In this document: in pieces, positions 33,680-42,518 of the stretch
Layout of the letters: each line of letters opens with the position of its first letter
Numbering within the stretch: the first letter of the stretch is position 1
Assembly: GCA_947491935.1 (NCBI GenBank)
Contig: CANLLF010000002.1
Span: 992,001 to 1,056,000, forward strand
Direction of reading: 5' to 3'
DNA from: an uncultured Roseicyclus sp.
GTDB lineage: Bacteria; Pseudomonadota; Alphaproteobacteria; Rhodobacterales; Rhodobacteraceae
DNA: 64,000 bases
Position numbers and translations under genes: made by a program
Notes under the pieces: generated by a model
Database searches by the model: none
What the model was told of the DNA's origin: nothing
The model's input: only the letters and a program-made list of their open reading frames with translations

Positions 33680-34248
33680 AGCTGATCCTCGGCTCTGGCA
33701 GTCCGCGCCGGTTGGAACTGCTTGCCGTCCTCGGCCTCACGCCTGACGATATCCGCCCCCCCGACATCGATGAAGATCCCCAGGCCGGAGAGCTTCCGCG
33801 CGCTTATGTGGAGCGGATCACCCGCGCCAAGGCGGCCGCCGTTGAGGCCGACGCAGACGAGGTGGTGCTGGTGGCCGATACCACCGTTGCCGCCGGTCGC
33901 CGGATCCTAGGCAAACCCGCCGATGCGGAAGAAGCCCGCGCCTTCCTGACCCTCCTGGGCGGCCGCCGACATCGCGTTTACACCGGTATCGCCGTCCGGG
34001 TCGGCGCAAAAACCTCCGTCAGGGTGGTGGAAAGCCGGGTCAAGATGAAGCGATTGAGCAAGGTCGAGTTGGAAGGCTACATCGCCACCGGCGATTGGCA
34101 GGGCAAGGCGGGCGGCTATTCGATACAGGGCCCCGCAGGCGCCTTCATTCCGTGGATCAGTGGCTCCCACTCCGCAATTGTTGGCCTGCCCTTGGCTGAA
34201 ACCGCGCAGCTTCTGCAGGGGGCCGGTGTGCCAGTGTGGCAGCCATGA
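33676..34248 (+). CDS. maf: Maf-type nucleoside triphosphate pyrophosphatase
   Basis: 190 residues. [14 protein letters not shown] is the Maf phosphate-binding N-terminus; [20 protein letters not shown] holds the catalytic Asp region (VADT); IQGPAGAFI and [10 protein letters not shown] close the fold. It hydrolyses non-canonical or modified NTPs (dTTP/UTP/m7GTP classes) to the monophosphate. Followed by RNase G with a 4-bp overlap. Confidence 0.93.
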   Translation: MKLILGSGSPRRLELLAVLGLTPDDIRPPDIDEDPQAGELPRAYVERITRAKAAAVEADADEVVLVADTTVAAGRRILGKPADAEEARAFLTLLGGRRHRVYTGIAVRVGAKTSVRVVESRVKMKRLSKVELEGYIATGDWQGKAGGYSIQGPAGAFIPWISGSHSAIVGLPLAETAQLLQGAGVPVWQP

Positions 34249-35282
34249 AGGGCCGTGTTGTTCTGCTTGATGAAGTGGCCGATCGCCGGGCTGCGGCCCT
34301 GATGGTGGACGGGCGGCTGGAGGATCTTCTGATCGACCCGCCGGAGGGGGCCGCCCCCGGCGTGGGCGCGATCTCCTTGGCCAGAGCCGACCGCCCGCTG
34401 AAGGGGCAGGGCGGGCTGACCCTGCAATTGGGCGACGGGTTGAGCGGCTATCTGCGCCGCGCCAAAGATATCGCACCCGGCGATACGTTTCTTGTACAGG
34501 TCTCGGGCGTGGCCGAGCCGGGCAAGGCCATCCCCGTCACGCCGGATCTGATCTTCAAATCCCGCTATGCCATCGTCACGCCGTTTGCCCCCGGCCTCAA
34601 CGTCAGCCGCGCCATCCGGGACGAAGACGAACGGGATCGCCTTCTGGAAATCGCCCATGAGAGCCGCGCGGCGAGTGATGAATACGGCCTGATCATCCGG
34701 TCCTCGGCGGACGGGGTCGAGGCGGATACGCTTCACGAAGACATCTACGCCATGTGCAAGACGGCCACGATGGTCCTCGAACAGCGCGATGGTGACATCG
34801 AATGGCTCCTTGGCGCGGAGGACGCGCATATATTGGCTTGGCGCGATTGGGACACGCCGGATGAGATTGTGGAAGGCGGGTTTGAGGATCACGGTGTTCT
34901 GGACGCGGTCGACGCGGCCCTGGCCGCCCGCCAGACGCTGGCGGGCGGCGCCTATGCGTTTGTCGAGACGACACGCGCATTGATTGCGGTGGATGTGAAC
35001 ACGGGCTCCGATCATTCCATGGCGGCCGGTTTGAAGGCGAACCTCGCCCTGGTCCGCGACTTGCCCCGATTGCTCCGGATCAAGGGGCTCGGCGGGCAGA
35101 TCACGCTGGACCTCGCGCCGATGCCCAAGAGAGAACGCCGTCAACTGGAAGATGCGGTCAAGAAAGCCTTCCGTCGGGACGGGACGGATGTGATTGTGGC
35201 GGGATGGACGCCGCTTGGCCACCTTGAGCTGACGCGCAAACGTGACCGGTTGCCCCTGTCACAGGTCTGGCCGCGCGCCTGA
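34245..35282 (+). CDS. rng: Ribonuclease E/G, short form
   Basis: 345 residues. The RNase E/G catalytic domain is recognised by [30 protein letters not shown] (catalytic Asp and Asn) and QITLDLAPM (second catalytic Asp). It stops at [10 protein letters not shown], before the zinc-link and small domain found in the ~490-residue E. coli RNase G. This short form is usual beside maf and yacG in Rhodobacterales, so it looks native and not truncated. It would act on single-stranded RNA, for example in rRNA maturation. The ATG overlaps the maf stop. Confidence 0.88.
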   Translation: MKGRVVLLDEVADRRAAALMVDGRLEDLLIDPPEGAAPGVGAISLARADRPLKGQGGLTLQLGDGLSGYLRRAKDIAPGDTFLVQVSGVAEPGKAIPVTPDLIFKSRYAIVTPFAPGLNVSRAIRDEDERDRLLEIAHESRAASDEYGLIIRSSADGVEADTLHEDIYAMCKTATMVLEQRDGDIEWLLGAEDAHILAWRDWDTPDEIVEGGFEDHGVLDAVDAALAARQTLAGGAYAFVETTRALIAVDVNTGSDHSMAAGLKANLALVRDLPRLLRIKGLGGQITLDLAPMPKRERRQLEDAVKKAFRRDGTDVIVAGWTPLGHLELTRKRDRLPLSQVWPRA

Positions 35283-35380
35283 CGATCCTTGCGCAGGCGC
35301 GGCGCATCGCCGGACGACCCGCGGTCTGGTTCTGAAAACGCGTTTACGGGCTGCGTACAGCTTGTGTACGTCCGAAATCG

Positions 35381-36634
35381 CTATCTCAGGCGCCGCAAAA
35401 GCGCCAACGACGGCTCACCCGTCACCGGCAATCCATTCGCCACCTGATAGGCGCTGATCGCCTCTTCGGTCCCCGAACCGACAACCCCGTCGGGCGTGCC
35501 CGCATCGAACCCTGCGCGGTTGAGAAGCTGCTGAAGCTCCATTCGTTGGGCTTGTGTCAATCCGCTCGCATCGGCGCCGAAACTCTGCCGCAGCGGCCCG
35601 CCGCCGCTGATCCGGTCCGACAGGTACCCCACGCCGATCCCGTAGTTTGTGGATGCATTGTAGCGCAGGATGACATTGAAATTGTGATATAAAACCCAGG
35701 CCGGTGCCCCCGCGCCGCCGGGCGCATGGATCGCCGCCGCCCCATGATCCGGCAGGCTGCCACCGCCCGCGCGCCGCACCCCCAGGCCGGACCATTCCGC
35801 CACGCTGCGCCGTCTGTCGCGCCCGGTGGACGCGGAAAACCCCGCCGGCAATTGCACCTCCATCCCCCAGGGCTGACCGGCCCGCCAGCCAAACCGATTG
35901 AAGTAGCTGGCGGTGGAGGCGAGAGAATCCGTCGGATCACTGCTCCAGATATCGCGCCGCCCGTCACCGCGGAAATCAACGGCATATTCCTCATAGGTCG
36001 TCGGGATAAACTGCGTATGCCCCATCGCCCCCGCCCAGGATCCCAACATACGGTCCGGCGTCGTATCGCCGTTCTGCACGATCCTCAGCGCCGCGATCAG
36101 CTGCGCCTCAAAGAACTGCCCGCGCCGGCCTTCCCAGGCCAACGTCGATACGGCTGAAATGACGGGGATATCGCCAAGCCGCGTGCCATAGGCGCTTTCC
36201 ACGCCCCAAACTGCACAGCAGACCGCTGCCGGTATGCCATAGGCGGTTTCGACATCATTCAACACACTGCGCTGAGCCGCGAACCGGCGACGCCCAAGCG
36301 CTACGTCCTCTTCCGACGCAACAAGGGCGAGGTAATCCTCGGTGGAACGGCGGAATTCGGTCTGGTTGCGATCTCGCTCGATCACGCCGGGCAGGAAGCC
36401 CGCGCCCTGCAATCCGCGGGTTAAAGCATCCTCACTGATCCCCCGGGATCGCGCCCGCCCGCGAAACGCCGTGAGCCATGCGTCGTAATCGGGGTTGGCC
36501 TGCGGGCGAAAGGCCGGGTTGGTCGAAGGCCCGCTGTCACCCGGCGTGCCGATGGCCGGCAAACTCAGATCACCGATACATCCCGTGAGGGTCAGGGAGG
36601 CCGCCCCGCCCCCAAACGCGCGCCGTGTGATCAT
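35381..36634 (-). CDS. Lytic murein transglycosylase, MltB type, with peptidoglycan-binding domain
   Basis: 417 residues. The N-terminus ITRRAFGGGAASLTLTGC is a lipoprotein signal with a twin-arginine-like start. The transglycosylase core has the catalytic Glu in VWGVESAYG, then AGAMGHTQFIPTTY and a VDFRGDGRRDIW block as in MltB. A C-terminal PG_binding_1 domain (LLNRAGFDAGTPDGVVGSGT) would hold it on the wall. It cleaves peptidoglycan to 1,6-anhydromuropeptides in the periplasm. It is convergent with rng across 98 bp that hold a small perfect hairpin (35354-35370) without a U-run. Confidence 0.9.
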   Translation of the reverse strand: MITRRAFGGGAASLTLTGCIGDLSLPAIGTPGDSGPSTNPAFRPQANPDYDAWLTAFRGRARSRGISEDALTRGLQGAGFLPGVIERDRNQTEFRRSTEDYLALVASEEDVALGRRRFAAQRSVLNDVETAYGIPAAVCCAVWGVESAYGTRLGDIPVISAVSTLAWEGRRGQFFEAQLIAALRIVQNGDTTPDRMLGSWAGAMGHTQFIPTTYEEYAVDFRGDGRRDIWSSDPTDSLASTASYFNRFGWRAGQPWGMEVQLPAGFSASTGRDRRRSVAEWSGLGVRRAGGGSLPDHGAAAIHAPGGAGAPAWVLYHNFNVILRYNASTNYGIGVGYLSDRISGGGPLRQSFGADASGLTQAQRMELQQLLNRAGFDAGTPDGVVGSGTEEAISAYQVANGLPVTGEPSLALLRRLR

Positions 36635-36775
36635 GGTGTCCAACCCTCGCAGCCTCATCTGAACCGACCTTGCGGTGCGCCCGCACGGCGTGCAAGTCCC
36701 GCGCACTCAAAGCCCGGTTGAAGGCGGGCCCGTGCTGGCCCATCTTGTGGACTAGATGCTGCAAGGAAGACGCCG

Positions 36776-36958
36776 ATGGCCTGCCCGATTTGTTCCAAAG
36801 AGACCGTTCAAGACTACCGTCCGTTCTGCTCGCGTCGTTGCGCAGATGTCGATCTGGCGCGTTGGTTGAACGAGAGCTACACCGTTCCCTCAAACGACCC
36901 CGAAGACGTGGAACGCGCCGCCGAAGAGGCCGCCCGCGCGACCCCCAAAATCCACTGA
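36776..36958 (+). CDS. yacG: DNA gyrase inhibitor YacG
   Basis: 60 residues with the YacG zinc site CPIC...CSRRC (MACPICSKE, FCSRRCADVDLARWL). It binds GyrB and inhibits gyrase in E. coli. It normally follows RNase G directly; here the transglycosylase gene intervenes on the other strand. ATG 36776 has AGGAAG upstream. Confidence 0.92.
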   Translation: MACPICSKETVQDYRPFCSRRCADVDLARWLNESYTVPSNDPEDVERAAEEAARATPKIH

Positions 36959-37061
36959 GCGCGCCAAGCTGAAAAATCCATTTGCCGCTCTGGACAGTGC
37001 CCGGCGAAGGCCCTAGAACGCCCCCACCCGCAGGGCCGCGTCACCGCGCCCCAACCCGTGC

Positions 37062-37136
37062 CCGGGTAGCTCAGGGGTAGAGCAGTGGATTGAAAATCCT
37101 CGTGTCGGTGGTTCGATTCCGCCCCCGGGCACCACA
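37062..37136 (+). tRNA. tRNA-Phe (GAA), integration target of the island
   Basis: A full cloverleaf from GCCCGGG to CCCGGGC-ACCA with anticodon loop TTGAAAA (GAA) and TTCGATTC T-loop. The 3' 46 bases, from the anticodon loop to CCA, are part of a 47-bp direct repeat found again at 51896-51942, so the gene was kept intact when the island integrated. Confidence 0.96.
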
Positions 37137-37137
37137 A
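37091..37137 (+). repeat. attL, 47-bp direct repeat in tRNA-Phe
   Basis: Identical to 51896-51942, base for base, beginning in the anticodon arm (ATTGAAAATCC) and ending one base after CCA. The sequences diverge at once on both sides. Site-specific tyrosine integrases of the P4 type typically recombine within tRNA 3' ends and leave such repeats. Confidence 0.95.
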
Positions 37138-37201
37138 TAATAAATAAAATCAATACCATATGTGGTCACGGCTCGCTGTGGGCGCTGCTTGTTGTTTTTC
37201 T

Positions 37202-37218
37202 GGGTGCTAGTTGGGTGT
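37202..37218 (+). other. Candidate integrase arm site, left end
   Basis: GGGTGC-N4-TGGGTGT, 65 bp inside attL. The same pattern with the same spacing and orientation recurs at 51747-51763 near attR. Matching short repeats inside both ends of an island are expected for arm-type integrase or excisionase binding sites. Confidence 0.45.
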
Positions 37219-37347
37219 CGAAAGACATGGCCAACTTTAAATCATTCGATGTGGCGTCTACGGCGTTCTACTCGAAGCTAGCTAATTGCTTGGCAAGAGC
37301 AAACCACAACCCTAGGGTTAGGCAGTGAATTGATTTAAGGTTTCAAA

Positions 37348-39423
37348 ATGACTCATGCGACTCGCCCATCTTCGCTGAGGATGAAAGTCAACATTGGTAT
37401 GCTCGACGCACTAGGCGTTGGAATGTATGAGACAATTGGCCAAAGTTTAGTTGAGTTTGTTGCGAACGGCCACGATGCAGACGCCACCAGAGTTGAAATC
37501 ACAATGCCTTTTGAGTTGATTGCAGAGAAGCGCAAAGAAGCCAGAGATTTGGCCAAAAAGGCTGGTGCCGATCTTAAAGAAGGCGTGTACGCACCTTTGC
37601 CGGAATCGATTTATATTACGATCTCGGATGATGGACACGGCATGTCGGCTGAAGAGCTTGAAGACAAATTCCTGCTGCTAAGTCGAAATCGCCGGGAAGA
37701 CAGCAAGTCTTCTGAATCTGGCAAGCGAAAAGTGATGGGTCGCAAGGGCTTGGGAAAGCTGGCTGGTTTTGGCGCTGCCGAACAAGTCGTTGTTTGCTCC
37801 AAACGAAAAGGTGAAACGCACAGTACGACCATCGTAATGGACTACAACGAAATCGCCAAAAAGCAACAGGTTGACGATGTAGATTTTGAACCGACCTATG
37901 AGGAAGGTCTTGAGCCAGATCACCACGGCACAACGATCACCCTAAAGCGTTTGCGCTGCGACTCGCTTAAACGCAGCGAAGACGCCTTGAGCAAGACGCT
38001 CAGGCGAAATTTTGCGAATTTGGGTGACGCATTCTCAGTGCATTTGAACGGGAACAGGATCAAAGCTGCTAACGTCGAATATGAATATGCCTTTCCGGAA
38101 GCATTGGATGGTGATGGGCTAGCAGAGTTTGCAGTTGGTTTGGAAGACGACGAAACCTTTCCGATCAGGGCTGTGGTCAAATTTCGTGCTAGGGGAGTTA
38201 GCGATCAGACTATTGAGCGCGGAAGCCTGCCTGCAACTGAGCGAGGCGCAAGGGTCTACTGTAAGGGGAGACTTGCTGCTGGACCTACACTGTTTGATCT
38301 TCCAACTGGAATGCACAACTTTCATTCCCAAGCCTATATGGAAGCAATTGTGTACGCAGACATCTTAGATGACATGCACGTAGACCTTATCAGCACCAAC
38401 AGAAAAGGCTTGAAAAGCGACAACGACGTTGTTGACGCATTTATTGCTAAAGTCACAAGCATCATGAAGGACGCGATTTACGCTCACGGCAAGTTTCGAG
38501 ACAATTTAGCGCGTGAAGAGCTAGAAGAGAAAGCGAAGACGAACCCATACATCGAGCAAGTCTTGACCTTGCCTGCCTCTACACGTGGTCCAGCTCGGAA
38601 GCTACTTGAAACACTCGGAGCAAGAGAAGGTTTCGAAAGTGACATTTTCAAAGAAATCGCTCCATATTTCGTGGGTGCTATTAATTCATCTGAGGTCTTA
38701 GTCGAATTGATCAAGAGTGGAACTAGCCCATCAGATTTGAAGACTGTTATCGGACAGCTAAACGAGCTTAGCGAAATCGAGCGAAAGGATGTTTTGAAGC
38801 TATACCGGGCCAGGAGGAGCGGTATCGACGCGCTACAGAAGCTCGAAGAGCGTTCAATCGACAAGGGGCCCAAATATGAAAAGGAACTTCACCAATTACT
38901 GAAGGATAATGTTTGGCTCATTCGACCGGAATTCGGCACTTACTTAACCAGCGACGATACGACGGCCCACGTGATCCGAAAACTCAATGAGGCATTGAAG
39001 ATTGATACAAGGGCAAGTGGAAACCAAAACTTACGGCCTGACCTTGTATTTCTTGCAATCGACCGTGAGCAGCCTACTGCTATTACGATTGTGGAACTGA
39101 AATCCCCTAATGTGTCCTTGGACATCGATCATTTGGTTCAGCTTGAAGGCTATATGGCCGATGTGGAGGAAGCTCTCGCACAAGACTTTCCACTTACTCA
39201 AGTGCGGGTGAGAGGTCACCTAATCGGAAATTTTGCGAAGCCAGATTCCAGTGCCAGTGGTCCACGGCGATTAAGACAACGAATGGAGCGTTCAGGCGCG
39301 TCGGAAAACTGGGAAGTGCTGAGTGTCCCGGCTTTGCTGGAGCGCGCAAGACATGCACACATGCAAGTGATTGAAGCCCTTGATGACGAAGACCCTGAGA
39401 AGGTTCACGCCGCCGCAGAGTAA
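37348..39423 (+). CDS. GHKL (MORC/MutL-like) ATPase with C-terminal PD-(D/E)xK-like domain
   Basis: 691 residues. The N-terminal ATPase has all Bergerat-fold boxes: SLVEFVANGHDADAT (E-x3-N-x2-DA), ISDDGHGM (D-x-G-x-GM), GRKGLGKLAGFG and HGTTI. A middle region follows, then at ~550-620 a nuclease-like core RPDLVFLAIDREQ ... TIVELKSPN (D...E-x-K). Linkage of such ATPases to restriction-modification genes was described for MORC/MutL homologues. Its 3' end overlaps that of a convergent cytosine methyltransferase by 19 bp. I infer an ATP-dependent restriction enzyme whose self-DNA is protected by the methylase. Low GC relative to flanks. Confidence 0.82.
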   Translation: MTHATRPSSLRMKVNIGMLDALGVGMYETIGQSLVEFVANGHDADATRVEITMPFELIAEKRKEARDLAKKAGADLKEGVYAPLPESIYITISDDGHGMSAEELEDKFLLLSRNRREDSKSSESGKRKVMGRKGLGKLAGFGAAEQVVVCSKRKGETHSTTIVMDYNEIAKKQQVDDVDFEPTYEEGLEPDHHGTTITLKRLRCDSLKRSEDALSKTLRRNFANLGDAFSVHLNGNRIKAANVEYEYAFPEALDGDGLAEFAVGLEDDETFPIRAVVKFRARGVSDQTIERGSLPATERGARVYCKGRLAAGPTLFDLPTGMHNFHSQAYMEAIVYADILDDMHVDLISTNRKGLKSDNDVVDAFIAKVTSIMKDAIYAHGKFRDNLAREELEEKAKTNPYIEQVLTLPASTRGPARKLLETLGAREGFESDIFKEIAPYFVGAINSSEVLVELIKSGTSPSDLKTVIGQLNELSEIERKDVLKLYRARRSGIDALQKLEERSIDKGPKYEKELHQLLKDNVWLIRPEFGTYLTSDDTTAHVIRKLNEALKIDTRASGNQNLRPDLVFLAIDREQPTAITIVELKSPNVSLDIDHLVQLEGYMADVEEALAQDFPLTQVRVRGHLIGNFAKPDSSASGPRRLRQRMERSGASENWEVLSVPALLERARHAHMQVIEALDDEDPEKVHAAAE

Positions 39424-40439
39424 CCCACTTTTTCCCTGCGAGCTTGCAGAAGGGTAGTCATCACTTGCTTGGCGATTGCTCGTCCTAAAGGGATCGGTAC
39501 ACCATTTCCTATCTGGCGAGCAATTGGCGTGGGCTCACCCTGCATGATCCAGCTGTCCGGGATGCCTTGAAGCCTCGCACCTTCACGCAAGGAAAGGACA
39601 CGGTCGTCAAAGGGATGGATGTAACGCCCCTTGGAAGGATTTAGGAATGAACATCTTATCGTATTGCTTGGGGCGTTGGGGTCAATTCTCCCCCAAACAT
39701 CAGTTGCTTCTCCGGGAATGTGACTCCACGATTCCGGACACAAATCCGGTCTAGACAACATCAGTTCGCGTTTTCCACCCATGTAAGGGATTGCTTCAAA
39801 CCGTTGTTTGGCGAGGGGGCTTGGCTCGGGCCAAACGTGCATTGGATCGTTAGGCCTAATGGGGCGACTAAGAACCACGTCTTTGAAAGTTCTGGCTTTA
39901 GAGAGCCTAGGAGATGGGCATTCAACGTGCCCAACACGCGAAGCAATCGTGAAAGCCCGAGTTCTCCTTTGTGCTGCACCATATTCAACTGCGTCAAGAA
40001 TAAAAACTTGTACTGTGTATTCGGCTCGGACCAATCGAGCTTTGATAAGATCGAACCATTCAGTCTTAGCAAAGCCAGGGACGTTTTCGATAACTGCCAC
40101 CTTTGGTCGGATTGCCTCAATCCAGTCGGCTATACTTAACCCAAGTTCGTTGCGAACGTCTTTTGGATCGCGGCGCCCGAGTGTAGAAAAGCCCTGACAA
40201 GGGGGGCCTGCAATGATCAATTCAGCATCGATTCCATCTCGCACCTGGCCGACGTCTCCGACTTCAGCACATTTTGCGACATTAGCCCGGTATGATTGGA
40301 TCGCTTTGCGATCTACATCCAGTGCCAAAGTTGGTCGAAAACCAGCTGACTTGAATCCATAGCTCAGCAGACCTGCTCCGCAAAACAAGTCTACAAACCG
40401 CGGCTTCCACCGCGCTCCTCTCGGGTCGCTGTGTGTCAT
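39405..40439 (-). CDS. DNA (cytosine-5) methyltransferase
   Basis: 344 residues with the ordered C5-methylase motifs: I FVDLFCGAGLLSYGF, IV GPPCQGFSTLGRRDP (catalytic Cys), VI AVIENVPGFA, VIII AAQRRTRAF, IX SLREGARLQGIPDSW, X QIGNGVPIPLGRAIA. It transfers a methyl group from SAM to cytosine C5. The target site is set by the region between VIII and IX and cannot be read. It is convergent with, and overlaps, the GHKL ATPase-nuclease, its probable restriction partner. It ends with the C-terminal tail QARREKVGYSAAA. Confidence 0.93.
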   Translation of the reverse strand: MTHSDPRGARWKPRFVDLFCGAGLLSYGFKSAGFRPTLALDVDRKAIQSYRANVAKCAEVGDVGQVRDGIDAELIIAGPPCQGFSTLGRRDPKDVRNELGLSIADWIEAIRPKVAVIENVPGFAKTEWFDLIKARLVRAEYTVQVFILDAVEYGAAQRRTRAFTIASRVGHVECPSPRLSKARTFKDVVLSRPIRPNDPMHVWPEPSPLAKQRFEAIPYMGGKRELMLSRPDLCPESWSHIPGEATDVWGRIDPNAPSNTIRCSFLNPSKGRYIHPFDDRVLSLREGARLQGIPDSWIMQGEPTPIARQIGNGVPIPLGRAIAKQVMTTLLQARREKVGYSAAA

Positions 40440-40595
40440 TTTTTGCTCTGCCTCACACGGTGCCGCGTCTTTTTCGCGCGATCATCCGCTTTTTCTTTGA
40501 ATCTAATCAGAAAAACTATGATTGGCCAAGAGAAAAGGCCACATCTTCCGAACAAGGTGACAGATGTGGCCTGCAAAGCGCGAGTGGATTGACGA

Positions 40596-40817
40596 CTACT
40601 TGGTCTCATCCCCTAGTTTAGTGATGAGAGCTGTTCGTGCTTCTTTCTCGCTCTTTGACCCCTTCACCCATTGCCAAGGCGTGCGCGGCTTGCGTGCCTT
40701 TGCCAGTTCAGGGTTTGCCTTGGCGTCGCCTACGGCAGCGCGCAGGCGTTCGCGAGCTTCGCGCGGGTCAATCTTCAGTTCTTCGCACAGAGCTTTCAGT
40801 GTGACGATATCGGCCAT
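40596..40817 (-). CDS. Small basic island protein
   Basis: 73 residues, MADIVTLKALCEELKIDPRE onward, with ARERLRAAVGDAK and a PWQWVKGSKSEKEAR segment. The first part looks like a helix-turn-helix-sized helical unit. ATG 40817 has GGAGATCGAA upstream. It has its own short gaps either side of about 150 and 310 bp. Possible DNA-binding accessory protein; no family recognised. Confidence 0.6.
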   Translation of the reverse strand: MADIVTLKALCEELKIDPREARERLRAAVGDAKANPELAKARKPRTPWQWVKGSKSEKEARTALITKLGDETK

Positions 40818-40929
40818 TTCGATCTCCTAAGTTTCTGATGCAGATCGATAAGACACGGATCGTTGAGGTGTCAGGGATAACCCCAGCCCGTCTTTAGTTT
40901 TTCTAAGATTGCTGCTACTCCTCGTCTCG

Positions 40930-41075
40930 ACGTGGCAGACGCGGTCACGTTGGGGCGTAGCAACCCCTCGCGTACTAGGCCGATGCGTCGGCTCAACCTT
41001 TGACCCTATGGTCGGGGTGCCTGTGTTATACAACAGGCTCCGGCTAAAGGCACAGGGTCCGTGTACGTGCGGATT
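40930..41075 (+). other. Hairpin-rich stretch without a gene; candidate structured RNA
   Basis: The 310-bp gap 40818-41128 holds no convincing gene but several perfect stems on the plus strand. These are 40952-40955/40964-40967, 40979-40983/40988-40992 (five pairs, four-base loop), 41002-41005/41010-41013 and 41020-41024/41033-41037. A longer alternative pairs 41002-41007 with 41054-41059 and 41017-41021 with 41049-41053, and cannot coexist with the third and fourth stems. It lies just upstream of the GIY-YIG gene. It might be a leader RNA or an island ncRNA; no known family is recognised. Confidence 0.3.
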
Positions 41076-41128
41076 GCTAACACCCCGATCACCAGTCAAC
41101 CGCGAGGGCGCTCGCAGATCGGGGCGCT

Positions 41129-41509
41129 ATGGGTTTACATCTATCCGAACCAGTATGCTGGGAAGAACGGACAGGGCTGCCGCAGCAAGCAGGCATTTAC
41201 GTGATCGCAAAGGGTGATCCGAGCAACACTGTCTACATCGGTCGGACGTGGGGCACGAAAGGCATCAGGGGCAGGATACGGCAGTTCAATCGATCTGCCG
41301 TCACCGGACAAAAAGGGCACGCGGGTGGCGTCACGTTTCACGGATTATTCGATGGCAATACATCTAGTCTTTGGGTTTCTGTGCATGTACCGGAAGGCAT
41401 CGATCCAATAGTCCATATTCTGCATCCCTACATTGCCTATGCCGAACGGCGACTGATCTGGGAGCATGTGGAGGCGCATAGAGGCTTGCCGGCGTGCAAC
41501 TCGGAATAA
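41129..41509 (+). CDS. GIY-YIG nuclease-domain protein
   Basis: 126 residues. GIY is at residues 22-24 (AGIYVIAKG), YIG at 36-38 (TVYIGRTWG), a conserved Arg follows in IRGRIRQF, and a candidate catalytic Glu is in AYAERRLIWEH. This is the minimal single-domain form. Stand-alone GIY-YIG enzymes include restriction enzymes and homing-type nucleases. Near a methylase in an island a restriction role is plausible, but no DNA-recognition domain is visible. ATG 41129 lacks a strong ribosome-binding site. Confidence 0.7.
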   Translation: MGLHLSEPVCWEERTGLPQQAGIYVIAKGDPSNTVYIGRTWGTKGIRGRIRQFNRSAVTGQKGHAGGVTFHGLFDGNTSSLWVSVHVPEGIDPIVHILHPYIAYAERRLIWEHVEAHRGLPACNSE

Positions 41510-41730
41510 CCTGCAACAAATCCCCGGCAGGCAGAGTTAGACGCGCGCGCGGCGGCGTTGCAATGAGCCAGAGACCCCGAAGAGCGCCCGAGGTGAGGTG
41601 ATCCCGTCAAATGCGCTGCTGGCGCGCTCAGGCAGGCGCTCAGGCGCTTGGTGATGCCATTTTCGCGCCCGACCAACGTCTCCTGCAGTGACCAGGATTA
41701 ACCCTGACGGACGTCTGCCAGTTTCTTAGC

Positions 41731-42039
41731 GTGCTTGTGCAAGCCACAGGAGGCATCACGCTGGAGCCGACAGAAATCATCATCTTCGCAACAGTCGTTC
41801 TGGCTCCTGCGGTGATCGCCTTTGTGTGGGTCATATGGGAGGGGTGGGTGCTGCCGACGCTGATCCCGAAATCCGAAATCATCGCGCTGGCAGGTGAACT
41901 GATCGATGAATACGGTGACCGTGCAGTGGAAGTTGCTGCCAACCGTGAATACGAAGCTTGGTATCGTTCTGAACTCACGGATCAGGGCAAATGGCGCAGG
42001 GTGCGTCGCGAAATCGACCGTCGGCAACGACGCGGCTGA
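41731..42039 (+). CDS. Small single-span membrane protein
   Basis: About 102 residues. A hydrophobic span IIIFATVVLAPAVIAFVWVIW near residues 16-36 is followed by a charged cytoplasmic-looking part ending in KWRRVRREIDRRQRRG. The GTG 41731 is the outermost start; GTG 41737 and later ones are possible. Similar small TM proteins occur in alphaproteobacterial islands, but I recognise no family. The 220 bp before it hold nothing I can identify. Confidence 0.55.
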   Translation: MLVQATGGITLEPTEIIIFATVVLAPAVIAFVWVIWEGWVLPTLIPKSEIIALAGELIDEYGDRAVEVAANREYEAWYRSELTDQGKWRRVRREIDRRQRRG

Positions 42040-42518
42040 TGTGTTGTTATCGTCGTCTTATCTTGTCTCGTTGCTCAAGAAATGGCGGGCAAAAAATGAC
42101 ACTGCAGACATTCCAGCCAATGAGTAAACCCACCCACACGGCACCCAAACCAGTGTTTACAGACAGCGCCGAATACGGACCAATTGAAAAGACTCGGCTA
42201 TTTAGGTCCACCTCACGTCCTACAGCCTGATCAATAGTCCGCGTGTCGGTCTCGGGCGTGTTTGAGCGAACCTTCAAAGGCGCTGGCAGTAGAAGACCAC
42301 AAGGGGGATGGGGGAGGTGCTTTTTTTATCGGCACGCGCTCTTTAGACGGACAAGGAGTCATAAGTATTTCCGAGATTTTCGGCCCCTAGCCGATTTCAA
42401 GAACGTCAAGATCGCCAACGGCGTCATGCATCATCGTGGCGAACTTGAGGGGCGAAGCACGCCAAAATCAACAATGGCGATATTGGCGTTCTTGGCGCAC
42501 TTCATATCCTACCTGTGG
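42040..42518. other. Intergenic stretch with no supported gene
   Basis: 479 bp between the small membrane protein and the convergent ATPase gene. It contains a 44-codon frame at 42095 without a ribosome-binding site and a plus-strand T7 run at 42322-42328 without a clear preceding hairpin. Nothing here reaches the level of a gene or known element. Confidence 0.6.

Noticed and set aside
34245-35282. RNase G considered truncated
   Set aside because: All catalytic residues are present and the short form ending at [10 protein letters not shown] is usual beside maf and yacG in this group.
36877-37137. Minus-strand frame reading GAESNHRHEDFQSTALPLSY across tRNA-Phe
   Set aside because: This is the familiar false protein antisense to a tRNA gene; it has no independent start signal and its recognisable part is just the tRNA complement.
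40909-41217. 102-codon plus-strand frame overlapping the GIY-YIG gene
   Set aside because: Composition is random-looking and it runs through the hairpin-rich stretch; the GIY-YIG frame explains the overlap.
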